Shown here: positions 21,690 through 32,940 of the stretch, piece after piece | How positions within the stretch are numbered: the stretch's first letter is position 1 | Layout of the letters: each line of letters starts with the position of its first letter | Source: Cheiracanthium punctorium | Taxonomy: Eukaryota > Arthropoda > Arachnida > Araneae > Cheiracanthiidae | Reading direction: 5' to 3' | NCBI GenBank assembly: GCA_038373885.1 | Contig: JAWZYV010012248.1 | Coordinates: 290,311-354,310, forward strand | Length of the DNA: 64,000 nucleotides | Translations under genes and position numbers: made by a program | Notes under the pieces: model-generated | The model's input: the letters and a program-made list of their open reading frames with translations, nothing else | The model's database searches: none | What the model was told of the DNA's origin: nothing

Positions 21690-24600
21690 GGATGGTGATG
21701 AATTACAAAAGAAAGACAGAGGGGGAATTGGAGTGAACAGAGTATGAAAAATGCGGTAGATGTTGTAATTAAAGGGAGAATGGGTTGTAAATTAGCGTCG
21801 AAAACATATTGTGCGACACAAACGATTCTCGAAAGAAAAGTTAAAGAAGCACGTGCAGCTCTAGAAGATCTTGCTGCTCCTGCAAATTCGGTGAAAGTTC
21901 CTTTAGGCCCAAAAAAAAGCGAAGATTTTCTGATGCCGAAGAGAAAGGATTTTGCATGGATATGGAGGGTCGTCTTTATGGACTTACAACAAAATATTTA
22001 AGGACTTTGTATACACTCTTGCATTCAGTAAAAAATGGGAAGCAACATCTCTCTAACTGTGGAAAAAAAAAGAAGCTGGCAAAGATTGGGTTCAGTGATT
22101 TTTAAGCATCCATCCAGAATTGTCTATACGAAAACCAGAAAGCACTTCAGCTGCAAGTGCTGATTCATGCGCCCGAAGCTTGGGGTTTGTGTAGTGATTC
22201 TGGCTGGATGACAGCTGAATTATTCCTTGGCTGGTTTAAGAAGTTTGTTGAATTTAGTGGGGTAACCGCTGATGGACCTGTGCTGTTGCTGTTAGATGCC
22301 CACATCACTCACACCCCAAACCTTCACGTCATTAATGAATCTCCTTCCAACGGGGTTATTATATTATGCTTCCCCTCCACATGCGACTCATAGACTTCAA
22401 GTCGCCGATGTAGCATACATGAAACCTTTGAGCACATACTACGACCAACTAATCACAGACTGGCTTCGGAGCCATCCAGGGATGGTTGTGACTGTCTGGC
22501 AAGTAGCAGAGACTTTTGGTAAAGTCTTTACTCAAGCTTCTACGATGGCAACGGTTGTAAATGGCTTCGAAAAATATGGGATTTGGCTATACGATCCAAC
22601 AGTTTTTTCCCGATCTTGATTTTGCTCCATCATTGACGGCAGATATTCCATAAACAGAGAGATTATCCATCACTGAAGCATTACCACAAACCACTACGTC
22701 GGACAACGGAGCAACAGCTCCAAATAGACCATTCGCATTAACTGAAGCTTCAGTTGACCCTGAGACGATAACGGCTGCAACAATAGGGAGTTTTTGCATA
22801 GCGGTTTCACTCACCGTAATGCCAACGTTAAACGTCATAGGGCAGTACAGCGCATGCGTCCGTATAAAGTTTACGGTATTTGAACTACTAACAAAAAGAG
22901 ACTTTTTGCATAGCGTTTTTGCTCCTTAAGCATTTATCATATTATATTCTTCTTTTCTTCCAGTATTGTCATCTAGTGGCAAGAAAATAAATTTTTTATG
23001 CGGTTTTTTTCCCATGAAAATTTCCCCCCATAATTGCATTGCATTACTTTTAGAAATTATCGTATAAAATATTAAGCAAAATGAATTTATAGAATTAATG
23101 AAATCCCCAGAAAATAGTTACAAACAAATTAAAGCATAATTTGTTATTTAAGGAAATGAAATATTAAAATACAAATTTCTTATAAGTTTATTTTTGCACG
23201 TATTTTTTCTTTTCGAATTTTTTGTGTATTTGGACAGTTTAGGTAAATACAGTACAATTTTTCACGAAATTAGTTTTTAAAATAATTAAAATCCCCATAA
23301 ACTATTTTTTTTTCAAATGCAGTACGAATCACTAACATGGAGCATTTGTTTGAGCAGTAATTAGAACTACTACCTACAAAATATTTATAAATAAATTAAA
23401 TCCACTGCGAACGCTACTTCACAAACCTAAATTTTTAATTCGCCTACAATAATTAAAAAAAAAAATCGAGGTTTGTTTACAAACTTGTAATTTTAATAAA
23501 ATAATTATAAAAACCTGGATTTTTAATTCGTCAATAATTATTTTTAGTTTTTGTATCTAGTGGTTCTTACTGCATAAAAATAAAAAAGAATTATTCTATG
23601 AGGATTTTAATTTTTTTAAACTAATTTCGTTAAAAATTTAACCGTATTTTCCTTAAGTTATTCAAATAATCAAGAAAAAAACATACGTCTAAATTAATTT
23701 TTTGCTTTAAATTAAAATGTTGCTTTAATTTGTTTATAACTATTTTCTGAGGATTTCATTATTCTATGAATTCATTTTGTTTAAAATTTTAAACGAAATT
23801 TTCTTAAACCAATGCAAAGCGAAAAAAAAAATCTCTTGGAAAACAATTTATTTTCCCGACACCAGATGGCAATACCAAATGAACAATGCAAGAATTTAAA
23901 GATCGACGAATCTTCAAGATTTCGAGCTAAAAACTCCTATAGCACTAATAAGTTAACCTTATAGTAAATGCCGTTCCTTTGTCGGCTATATTTATTCATA
24001 TTTTATTAAGAATGTTAAATCACACTTGTTTGGCGGTCATCTTGTTTCGATAGCGTTTAACGTTATCGTCATCCGCTAACCTTGGAGAAATAGCGGGTTA
24101 CGCTAACGTTACGCTGCCGCAGTACGTGAGCATGCGCAGTACGGTCAAAAACCAGTTTAGCGGATAGCGGTACCATTAGCGGAGGAGGAAACGGTATGCA
24201 AAAACTCCCTAATACCTGCAAAGATAACTTCAGTTTAGACAGTTGAAGATTCTGACAAAGTAACTATTGACGAACCGCTGATATGCCACATGCCTGTTGT
24301 CATGACATCATCTGAGATTGAAGCAGAGCCTGCGCCAGGGCCAGTATCGAATTAGATCAAAGGCCAACTACTCCACCATCAGTATTTTCTGTTGTTAGTC
24401 CTCAGCAAGTGATGCCTTATCCTGCAGCAAAATTTCACGCGTGACGAGGAAATGAGGAAAAACGGCTATCGTAACTTCTTCCCCGTTTAAAAATGAGTTA
24501 GAAGAAACAATGAAAATAAAGAAACTGGCAGATGATAACAAAAAGAGAAAAAGAGAGGTAAAAGAACAATAAAAGAATATGAAAACCGAATTGGCTAAGA

Positions 24601-24830
24601 AAAAGAAAAAAAACCCAACAATAATCCTAATTCCTCACCAGAATGTGACAACGAATAGGATAATATCCCTTGCATTTACTGCCATAGAAAATACTTGGAT
24701 TCTAATAAAATATAGGTCGCATGTTTTCTCTGTGGGAATTGGGCATGCTGTAACTATGCTGGGATAGAAGATGAGGAGGACGATGCAGTATTTGTTTGCG
24801 AGTTTTGCAACCAAAAATAGAAAAGTCTCC
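21690..24830 (+). pseudogene. Pogo-family transposase pseudogene
   Basis: The N-terminus has a pipsqueak-type HTH after a one-base insertion: WSEQSMKNAVDVV, then KGRMGCKLASKTYC and TLERKV. It continues with decayed CENPB-like sequence (EAGKDWVQ, then LSIRKPESTSAAS) and jumps to the catalytic half at about 22160: SGWMTAELFLGWFKKFVEF, VLLLLDAHITH (second catalytic Asp) and HRLQVADVAYMKPLSTYY (third Asp; the usual PLDV reads VADV). The region with the first catalytic Asp is deleted. After the foldback insertion, the tail at 24213-24830 is Lys-rich and ends in a Cys-rich finger (PCIYCHRKYLDS, then CEFCNQK). Several frameshifts and stops make it inactive. Confidence 0.85.
22786..24209. mobile_element. 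1.4-kb foldback element inside the pogo element
   Basis: Left end GGGAGTTTTTGCATAGCGG and right end (inward) GGGAGTTTTTGCATACCGT are flanked by TA on both sides (22784-22785, 24210-24211). Much of the interior is one imperfect palindrome with arms of several hundred bases and a centre near 23420. Examples are CATCTAGTGGCAAGAAAATA against TATTTTCCCGACACCAGATG, and CACGAAATTAGTTTTTAAA against TTTAAACTAATTTCGT. No protein is encoded. A transcript through it would form long imperfect double-stranded RNA. Confidence 0.85.
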
Positions 24831-25253
24831 CATACCCCATCTTGCCCAATAGAGTACCCCGTCTTACCCTACCTAGGGGGCAAGATGGCCCACACAGCAC
24901 AAAGATATCCATTGGTTATCTATAAGGAATCGGAATTGGATAATGGGTATATCTATTAGAAGTCCTAGATCCTCCAGATAACATAAAATGGACCTCTATA
25001 AGAGATTAGGGGTGTGATCTCTCAAAGGACTAGACAACATGTATAATATCCAGGATGTCTGTTGGTGATCTATTTCCAAGTAGCATAGATAATAATTGGA
25101 CGGCTCAAATATCCAAGGTTTCTTAGGGGAAAAGTGAAGTCATAACTACGACTTCTTTTACCCACTGAGAATTCTTGCTGTGATTTTGGTGCTGCCATCT
25201 ATTGTCTACTATTATACATAAGAACTTCAAGATACTTTTAAACTGGAACATAT

Positions 25254-25330
25254 TTCCTTCGGCTGGTTTTGAATCATAGATCTAAGGGGTGAAAGGTGAG
25301 CGTTCTAACAACCAGGCTGTCTAGACTCGG
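25254..25330 (-). repeat. tRNA-like SINE head relic
   Basis: On the minus strand TGGTTGTTAGAACG (A-box-like, 25301-25314) and GATTCAAAACC (B-box-like, 25265-25275) sit at tRNA spacing. Acceptor-stem pairing and a CCA end are absent, so this is not a functional tRNA gene. It may be the head of a SINE. Confidence 0.35.
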
Positions 25331-25439
25331 GGTTTGAAGACTATAGTTTGAAGTGATTGTTGCTTCAATTTCGGAATGAAAACACTTTTATGCATCTAAA
25401 TAAATAAAATTAGAATTTGCTGCACACTTCTTGGTATCA

Positions 25440-25770
25440 CAAAATTTTGCGTTTTCTATCCGTTTTAAGCATTTGAGACCCCAGTACAACCGTAAAAAAA
25501 AGAAGTTTGTCTGCACGTAAAACTGATTGAAGCAAATGAAATAAAATTTGGTGACATGACTAAACTTAAACTATAGGCCTCGAATTTTTAAAAAATTCAT
25601 TAGATTTTGATATTTTCTGAAAATTCTTTCAAATTGCGCAATTTGTTTTCGCACGTCACGTAAAGGCATTGGATTAAAAAAAAAAAAAAAAATTCTTACT
25701 AGATTTTTCCGATTTTTCTGCAAATCCTTTCAAACTGAGTAAATTTTTGTTTCAGTAGCCATCCTATCTT
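25440..25770 (+). repeat. Dispersed repeat with CACGTAA motif, copy 3
   Basis: Matches 10900-11358 in order: GTTTTCTATCCGTTTTAAGC, CCAGTACAACCG, TGATTGAAGCAAATGAAATA, AACTATAGGCCTCGAATTTT, GCACGTCACGTAA. It lies inside the pogo-type element, so it inserted after that element or was captured by it. Confidence 0.5.
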
Positions 25771-26099
25771 CTACGTAAATAATATATCTACAAATACATC
25801 TCTTATAGATGTTAGACACGCACATCCAATAGATTTGTAGCTTTGGATGGTATTAGATATCTATGGGAACCTATTTCATTAGTTACATAAGATGTCCACT
25901 GATGGATTTCTTATGGATATCATAAATACATTTCGGATGACTGTTAGATATCTATAAGCCCTCTAAGGATATCTTATAGACGTAGCGATTTAGATGTCCG
26001 ATAGATATATATTTTTCTCCGCAGATAAATATCCTTTAAATGTCCTGGATGTTATAGATCAGTTTGGATATGTATTAGATCTGATTTGCACATAGTGTG

Positions 26100-26136
<37 letters not shown>
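26100..26136. repeat. (GT)n microsatellite followed by a G run
   Basis: About 15 GT repeats ending in GAGGGGGGGGGG. No gene context. Confidence 0.85.
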
Positions 26137-26137
<1 letters not shown>

Positions 26138-26333
26138 GGGGGGGGGTATTGGACATTTTTGACAAAAGTGGTCATTTTTTTCATTTTCTATGAGTGTAAA
26201 ATTTCTTAAGTTCCTTATTTCCAAAGATTGATTATGTAAGAATTATAAATAAATAAATATTCAAAATACTTAAAGATGTGGGTTTTATTATGCTCCAAAC
26301 ATTAAGGACCCCGTCTTGCCCCCCCTTCCCCTA

Positions 26334-27590
26334 CTACATTGTCGCTAAGAAATCTAAACATTACATTGGGAGACACAAACTACCCTCTCCCTCATTATGC
26401 GAGAAAACTTTCTGAACTTAAATGCTCTATGAAAATATATTTTTTCAAGAGACAATCATAAAATCTTCCGAATCATTGTAGCATTTTAAAATACCCGAGA
26501 TAATTTACTTTAAAATTAAAGAAAAAACACCTTTACTGCCAAGTAGCTCATGTGAACATTTTCTTAAAAAAAAAAAAAAAAAAAAAAAATTAGTAAGTAA
26601 TTTTCAGACACATGCTGTACCTGAGAGTAGCTACATGTTATGAAATATTTTTATTGAATATGATGAGCTTGCTGATGATTAAAGAATGTACCAACTTTTG
26701 GACGAACACACTTTATTTCTGAAAGGTATTCAAATCAATCGCAACTTATATTTAAACATAGTTGTGAGCATTCAGGATAGAGATCAATCGACAGAAACAA
26801 GCGCAGTGGTGCAGTCTTCATTGAGAGCTATGTTATTCCTTTTGGCAAGAGTAGAAAGATGGTATACCTCTTCCAGGTCTCTGAAAGTAAATGAACCATA
26901 AAATAACTTTTGAAACCAAAATGTCAATTTCCGCCGCTCTGAAATATGAAATTCTGTTCACTGATCACCACTTTTTACTGCAGTTCACCTCTATTTTTTA
27001 AACTATTTTTTAAAGCTTGAGAGTGATTTTAGTATTATTTTTTTCAATTACAGTTGCTTTGTTAAGAAAAAAAATAGTGCTAAAAGAACTGGTATCCCAC
27101 TGCTTTAGATTATTTCAAGAGGATCGTTATGATATCTTCGTATAAAGCTATTATTCAAGGTGAATAAAGTAATTTATAGAGAAATGTTAGTAACTTTAAA
27201 ACCAAAATCAAGCATTTTTTTATGGAGCTAAAATGAAGTCAATTGTTAAAATAGAAGACATCGAGTCATAACTAATGCTTTTTTTATGACAGTGTGTCAT
27301 TTTTTTTTAATATCTGAAACCAAACGCGCTTACAACATTACTTCTGTTACAATGTCATAAATGATATCTCAGTCCTTCGATGGCGAAGGCAAGAAAATGC
27401 AAAATTGATACAATAGGCTTAAATCAGAGTGTTTTTAAAGGTTAATGTTTTGTGTGTGTGTGTTCGATATTGATATATTTTTATTTTCCGTATCTTAGAA
27501 CCGTAAAAATTATTTCAGCTTTTGTTTGATTGTAGCATCTAAAAACTTGAATAACAACAATGGATAGTGTTGCTGTTGTTACTTTTTCTT
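26334..27590. other. AT-rich non-coding stretch
   Basis: A poly-A run of about 24 lies at 26567-26590. No gene, splice-bounded exon or repeat family was recognised. If the prokineticin-like gene continues below 28726, this is intron or 3' region. Confidence 0.4.
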
Positions 27591-27599
27591 TTTTTTTAA

Positions 27600-27750
27600 T
27601 GGGGGGGGGGCGCTTAACAATGTCTTGGAGGCATTGGCCGCTACTAAGTCCGGAGTTGCTGCACACTTTATTATGGGGGCACTCACTAGGTAGACCAGCG
27701 TTGCCCTCTATGAAGGGGCGGACACAATGACACGCACGCCTAGTCGGGAA
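27600..27750 (-). other. Short cysteine-rich open segment, unknown
   Basis: One minus-strand frame contains ACHCVRPF, ECPHNKVCSN and SSGQC, five cysteines within about 36 residues, in a GC-rich patch ending at a G/C homopolymer. An acceptor-like TTCCCGACTAG precedes it. It could be a cysteine-rich exon, but no donor or family match is visible, and the frame that would continue the exon at 28726-28838 stops after 17 codons. It may equally be a repeat fragment. Confidence 0.25.
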
Positions 27751-28217
27751 TATTATAAGTTTTATAATCTCCATTCCCGTGCGAAGAACGGGTACTTCAA
27801 CTAGTTATAAATATATTTTGTGAGTTAAATTTAGGAAGGCTTTAAAAAGATGGTTGTTACGTTCGGCGAATGAGAAAGGGGAGCCAAATTGTGTGATAAA
27901 GTATGAAATAGCGAAAAGGAGGGGGCAACATTTACCGACAAAAGTATTATGTGATTCATGGAAGCCCCTTAATTGTAAATTTTTTGTATGGTGGTCATAT
28001 GCAAATTTAATGTACCATTTTTTGAAAATTTGTGAGAGGACTTTTCTTTCAACGCAGCTTTTTTTTCCTAACTTATTTTGAACATCTATTCAAATTAACG
28101 TTGACCACTTTTCTCCACTAGATCTGCAAGAATTAAACCATGTTACTATCTTTTTGGACAGCCTGATTAGATATTATTTAAGGGTAATTAAGAAAATATG
28201 TTCAGATTTACATATTT

Positions 28218-28246
28218 TATTGTTTTTTTTTTTTTTTTTTTTTTTT
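28218..28246. repeat. Poly-T tract
   Basis: About 29 T residues. On the minus strand this is a poly-A run downstream of the segment at 28293-28637 and could be a retroposon tail. Confidence 0.7.
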
Positions 28247-28292
28247 GGAATTTGCGAAGAACCAATCAGTGAAGTTGAGATTCATATTTTAT

Positions 28293-28637
28293 TCACAGAC
28301 GGAAAGTGATGCAGCTCCGGCTTGGCCAATGTTTGAGAGGGTGAACTCTCGGCTGGACTGCTATAGGGTCGTGTACACTAATGGGATCTGATGCACGTAA
28401 AATCTGTTCGTGACTCCAATGTCCTCCATATTCAAACCTCTGGCTGGTGCCGATTTCAGGTGTTAGGTATCTCTCATCAGGAATTAGTTTAAAATTAGGA
28501 GACCCCGAGCTAAATCCGACTTCCTCCCAAAGGGTCTCATCAAAGAGGCTCTTCCTTTCGCCCATCGCCGTCCTATATGGAGGATCTGGCACCACTCTAC
28601 GGTTGCCAGGGTGAATTTGAAGCAGAAACAACAACAA
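28293..28637 (-). other. Open frame of 114 codons, possible retroposed fragment
   Basis: A balanced-composition open frame (with PDPPYRTAMGERK, LWEEVGFSSGSPNF and RFEYGGHWSHEQIL) that does not look like random AT-rich sequence. It matches no protein family I can name. It is followed on its own strand by the A-run complementary to 28218-28246, the layout of a retroposed sequence. It lies just 89 nt below the secreted-protein exon at 28726 but in a different frame, with no splice site linking them. Confidence 0.3.
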
Positions 28638-28725
28638 CAGAATTGAAACAATATAAATAAAAATGTAACTGACATTAACACAAACACTTGAATGTTATTT
28701 AACTTTTAATGCGTCTCATTCTTAC

Positions 28726-28838
28726 CTGGGCACACTTCAGACCTTCACCGCATGGACAATAAAAGGGGTATGAAGTAAGGGGATCTTTCTTGTATTGCTC
28801 ATAAGAATATTCTGGATCAGGATCAAAACATCCATCCC
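28726..28838 (-). CDS. Prokineticin (AVIT/MIT-like) secreted protein, exon 3
   Basis: A 113-nt exon with a good acceptor (TTAACTTTACAG) and donor (GTAAGA). It starts in phase 1, matching the end of exon 2 (37088-37190), and ends in phase 0. It encodes four cysteines: one near the start (DGC), then CPC, then LKC. This is the order of cysteines 6-9 in the colipase-like AVIT/prokineticin fold, where CPC followed by L-x-C is diagnostic. Between them an acidic and tyrosine-rich loop replaces the basic loop of vertebrate prokineticins. The tenth cysteine must lie in a further exon, which was not found. In spiders this family includes venom-gland and non-venom secreted peptides; the sequence cannot tell which applies. 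Confidence 0.75.
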
Positions 28839-29888
28839 CTGTAAAGTTAAGAAACTATTGAATATATCTCTCTCACTGCCCCTTGCATGTTTCCATTAAC
28901 ACGTTTCACCTTTTCATTTCATTGTTTTTACCTACTACCTCCAACTCTTACTTACTATTGCTTACCTCTATCCTATTCCTTTTTTTCTGCTGTTTTTCCT
29001 TGAAATTCATCATTTCTCATCAACTCTTTTGAAAAAATTTCGTATTTTCCCTTTTTTTCACTTATTATGTTATCTGCTTAATTCTATTTACATTTTTTTT
29101 TCGAAACATATAACACTGGACAAAAAACTGTACCACTAGCCTAGAAATAGGCTTAATCGGAATTCCACTATGAATTGTTGTCATATAATAGGTACGAAAA
29201 TTACGGAAAAGAAGACTGATGAAAGATTAAACTGCAGAAAGGAATTATTAGTCTTTGGTTCTACTAAAACTGCCAGGATTGAAAATTTGGAAGTTGATAC
29301 CTTTTATGCTGAACCTAATCGCAGCTTTTGGACGATTTACCTTCCCTTAGTAACAATCACAAAAATATATTCCGCAAACTACTGAAACACGATGGTCATT
29401 AATTTTCTTTTTAGTTTCATATCCCATCGTATTCTAAATTGTATCTTTACCAAATGACAAATTTAGCTGTCTTCAAGAATGAGATTTTTAAATGATCTTT
29501 CAGTGACTTTAAAAGGCAGAACATTGAATGTTTTTTTTTCCAACTAGCCTGAGTTGCTCTACAATTCTATTGCGCTACAATTATTTATACACATTTTGAA
29601 ATGTTATATATCGGAAACTATGAAACACACACTCTTAAAAGTTATTTCTTCAATTCGCGAAAAATTTTCAGCAATCTGTGCTGCCGGAATATTTCCGTTA
29701 ATTGACAAATATCCATTTCTTTTTTCTCCTGTCAATTGAAGAAACTTAATTAGAACTAGTAACACAATTTTTTCCTCTTTTTCAGATTTTCGGGAACAAT
29801 TCACGGAAATATTACGTTTCCTAAGAGTACGGAAATTATTCGTTGAAGTGCGCACTAGAAAATGACTTAGATGCCTTAGATTAATATT

Positions 29889-30230
29889 TTATTAAATCTA
29901 CTTTTGCACGAACAACGGTCCGTATTCGTGAAGGCGTCGATTCTACAAACTTCTGGAGTCATTTACGAGCAGATAATATCACGAATTGCCTACACAGGCT
30001 TTAAGATCCTGTAAATTGGATGGAAGGGGAGATTGCTGTCGGATGCGCCTTTGTAACATGTCCCAAAAATTTTTCAAAAGGACGAACTTCAGTTGACTGT
30101 CGATTAAAACACAGTCCCTTTTCTGCCGTACAAACCGTCGGGGACGACGCTGATCACGATCTTAAAATTGTTTGTGTCCAAACCACAGTTACGTCTCTTT
30201 TACAGAATTCTGCTTCCAGCTTTTGAAAAC
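29889..30230 (-). pseudogene. Tc1/mariner transposase C-terminus, degraded
   Basis: On the minus strand FWDMLQRRIRQQSPLPSNLQ-DLKACVGNS matches the region after the last catalytic Glu of Tc1-like enzymes (WDMLxRRIRxxxPxPxxLQxL). After a stop and frameshift, FVESTPSRIRTVVRAKVDLI matches the C-terminal LVESMPRRIxAVIxAKG. Upstream sequence is rearranged and has stops. It is not the same lineage as the intact copy at 16985-18010, whose C-terminus ends RRCQACIAS. Confidence 0.75.
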
Positions 30231-30551
30231 CTTCGAAATCATTGGGTTGGAGAACCCAGTCAGTTCTGCTATATTATCAATCGTGACTCAGCTAAACGAG
30301 CATCATCAATAAGCCCTTTTCTTAAATAAAGAAAAATCTGTCGTTTTTCCTATTTTACCGCGTTTAATGTGAAATGCCGTAGAATACCTTATTTATACTA
30401 GCATTTTAATGAAACATTGTCCATATACTAAACAGGTTTTGCATACTTACCCCGTTAACGAGCATTTTTAGAAACTCTCATAGGTTTCTAATCCATCGGG
30501 CCAGTGTGTGTATGTAATACACATGTAATATAAAACCAATATATGCAGGCT

Positions 30552-30888
30552 GATCATAATTAAAATTCTTCTACTTAGAGCGATGAACAGCAAAAACTAC
30601 CGTCCAGAATACTACCAAATTTATCTTAAAGAAAATCTATAAAGAAATCTAAATGAGACCATGGGAGATAGAGATCTGCGCTGAAAAAAGAAGTTCATAA
30701 AATTACCGCAGCTGGCGTTTTACTATTTTGTAGTTGCTGTTATGAAAATTCACCCATTACGCAGAAGTACAAAACATCTGCTTCACTCTCAGATCTGTCA
30801 TCCATGGTCTCATTAAGGTTTCTTGCAAATTTGGTAGCACTTATGGTTTTTACTGTACACTGTTCTGAATACGAAAGCTTAATTATAA
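30552..30888. mobile_element. 337-bp foldback element
   Basis: The arms pair over much of their length: AGCAAAAACTAC..ACTACCAAATTTAT and AATGAGACCATGG..GAGATCTG on the left face CAGATCT..CCATGGTCTCATT and AAATTTGGTAGCAC..GGTTTTTACTGT on the right. The centre is near 30725. Non-coding. It lies within the introns of the minus-strand secreted-protein gene. Confidence 0.7.
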
Positions 30889-32279
30889 ATATGGCAAGTG
30901 TTGGGGGACAATGAAACAAAATTTACCATTTTTTTCCCTATTCACAAATTTGCATGTACAAAAATAAAATTAATGGCCACTTTTAACCTAAGATGTAATA
31001 TTTCCCTATCTAAATGAATTTTTATGAGTTTGTAAATAGCTTTTTCATATTTAAAAAATTGCAAAAGTCTGTCAGTGTTTCATTGTACTCCATATACCGG
31101 GGTGCAATAAAACACTTAAATAATATGAGTCAAAATTCGAATTTCAGCATAAAAGTTTTATATACAGCCATAATAAATATTAGTGAAAGATAAATATGAA
31201 ATTTAAATTGAAAAAATGAATTTAATTGAACTGTTATAGCTTTAATACTTTTATTAGAGGTTAGCCTATAGTATTAAATTCACTTAAATCAAATTCAAAA
31301 ATTAGCATTTATGCTTTCCTTTCTGAAGCACCTGAAGGAACAGGAGATGATACTTTTGATATAATTTGAGTTTTTTCAAAAATGTTTGTTTCCGAAGAAC
31401 GCACAAATTCGAAGATTGGACTCAGTTGTTTCACACACAACTTCCCATTTCGTTCGATTTAAGTTTATTACTAGCTGGAGCCCGTCCAATTCGACGATCA
31501 CTTTATTGACAAAAAATAAAGGAAAGATCAGGATTGTCACAGAGGTCTTGGACAAAACGGACAGGAATAATCGAAGTGCAACTTGGACGTGACATGACGT
31601 GTGACAGAAAGTGAAGTTTCGCGCCTGTTCTTACTTTAGCAACTGTAGTACAATGGCGCCTAAATGATTGAAATCTTTAAATTTGTTTTTAACTACCTTT
31701 ATTGAGTAAAAAAAAAAGAAGAGTACTCTTAAATAACGAATGAGCTCGATTACAGTCACAAATTCTGATTGAGTATTTCGGTGAAGAGCATATTTTGGGT
31801 AAAGTCATTGACCATGGAACGTCCAGGTGAATTATCGTGAGTGATCTTGACTTCTGAGTGATCAAAGACCGCGTCATTCTTTCATCTAACCATTGAAAGA
31901 GCGACGTACAACATTTCATGAGAGAATACGGGTTCAGGAAAGTAAACGCCAACAATAGGAAGTGAAAATAGCAAAAAATGTCGGAATTCTGCAAGAGACA
32001 AAAAAAATCTAATCCCCCAAACGTCGATCGCGTGTTCCGTGCTTTATTTACCTTTTCTCACGCTACTCTCGATGGTAAAGATCCAATATCAGAGAGAAAA
32101 CATAAAAATTAAAGAAATAAGAGATATAGCGTCAAAATAAAGAAGGCGGCCAATATATAACTGCGGCCAATGTGTTTAATAAACCACAATGTATTTTCTA
32201 TGTAGAAAAAACATGAAGAATTTTTTTTTTAAACTTTCACATTTTAAATACTCACTAATGTGTTATATATTAAAAAGCG
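30889..32279. other. AT-rich intronic stretch
   Basis: Two open frames (31386-31592 plus, 31689-31994 minus) have no recognisable motif and are treated as chance. The segment near 31950-32160 (CAATATCAGAGAGAAAAC...TAAAGAAATAAGAG) recurs at 33410-33460 (CAATATCAGAAAGAAAAC...TAAAGAAATAAGAG), so part of it is a dispersed repeat. Confidence 0.4.
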
Positions 32280-32940
32280 TATCATAATACATGCGCCGTC
32301 CCTATTTTTCTTCCTTATTTCATTAAGTTGAAAAGTGTATCATTATTCATGAGCGTGTAATATTTTCCCCTTATTCCATAAAACACTTCTTTGAAATCGA
32401 AATCTATATTAAAATCACCGCCTACTAAAACTGTTTTACAATATTCGTCAAGCACATTCTAGCTATACCTCACCTTTATAAATATTGTTTTGAATATGCA
32501 ATATAATCCATGAGTATAACGTGTTTGTCTTCTTTGTTCATAAAATACTTTTCAGAATCGAAATCTATATTAAAATCGCCTGCCAAATTCACTTGGTCAG
32601 CCAAACGCGAAGCTCCCGGTTTTTAATTCCAGCAAGATTGGTACTCATTTTATCGACCCACTCAAGGGATGACAGGCTGAGTCAACATCGGCCAGTCCGG
32701 GAATCGAATCCTGTACCCGTGGCACGGGTCCCACTTTATACCACTAGATTATATTCTAAATACACTTCACCTTTATAAATACTGTTTGGAAAGTGTACCA
32801 TAATCCATGAGTAAATCGTATTTGCTTTCCCTGTTACATAAAACAATTTCTTGGACTTGAAATATATATTAAAATTGCCTACCAAAACTAATTTACAATT
32901 TTCGACAAGCATATTCTAACTTTACTTCTCCTTTGTTGTA
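32280..32940 (+). repeat. Tandem units sharing GAATCGAAATCTATATTAAAA
   Basis: Blocks such as TCGAAATCTATATTAAAATC, GTTTTACAATATTCGTCAAG, CACCTTTATAAATA(T/C)TGTTT and TAATCCATGAGT recur three to four times here at about 160-170-bp spacing after removing the SINE at 32594-32757. They recur again at 38355-38620 and 38960-39170. This is an internally repetitive dispersed element without coding capacity. Confidence 0.6.
32594..32757 (-). repeat. tRNA-derived SINE (second family)
   Basis: On the minus strand the A-box-like ATAATCTAGTGG (about 32741-32752) and B box GGATTCGATTCC (32700-32711) are followed by GGACTGGCCGATG, TGAGTGGGTCGATAAAATGA and GTACCAATCTTGCTGG. The core TCGATAAAATGAGTACCA is shared with tRNA-SINEs of other invertebrates. 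It interrupts the tandem unit that elsewhere reads ATCGCCTGCTAAAACTG, giving a precise empty-site comparison. Confidence 0.75.

Larger units (their letters stand above)
21223..26331 (+). mobile_element. Pogo-type DNA transposon, decayed, 5.1 kb with insertions
   Basis: The ends are inverted repeats, GGGGAAGGGGGGGGGGCAAG at the left and, read inward from 26331, GGGGAAGGGGGGGCAAGACG at the right. Both are flanked by TA (21221-21222 and 26332-26333), the pogo/Tc1 target duplication. It carries a fragmentary pogo transposase (21690-24830) and a 1,424-bp foldback insertion (22786-24209). Between about 24900 and 26250 lies unrelated sequence with many GATATCTATTAGA-like words, a copy of the CACGTAA repeat, a tRNA-like fragment and a GT microsatellite. 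A subterminal CCCCATCTTGCCC motif recurs at about 24835. Confidence 0.8.

Noticed and set aside
25254..25330. Functional tRNA gene
   Set aside because: A- and B-box-like words are present, but cloverleaf stems and the acceptor end do not form. Treated as a SINE relic.
27692..27745. Fourth exon of the prokineticin-like gene
   Set aside because: An acceptor-like CTAG exists, but the phase-0 frame gives only 17 codons with no resemblance to the expected last cysteine region.
31386..31994. Two overlapping-region small proteins
   Set aside because: No recognisable motif, no splice context and partly repetitive surroundings.
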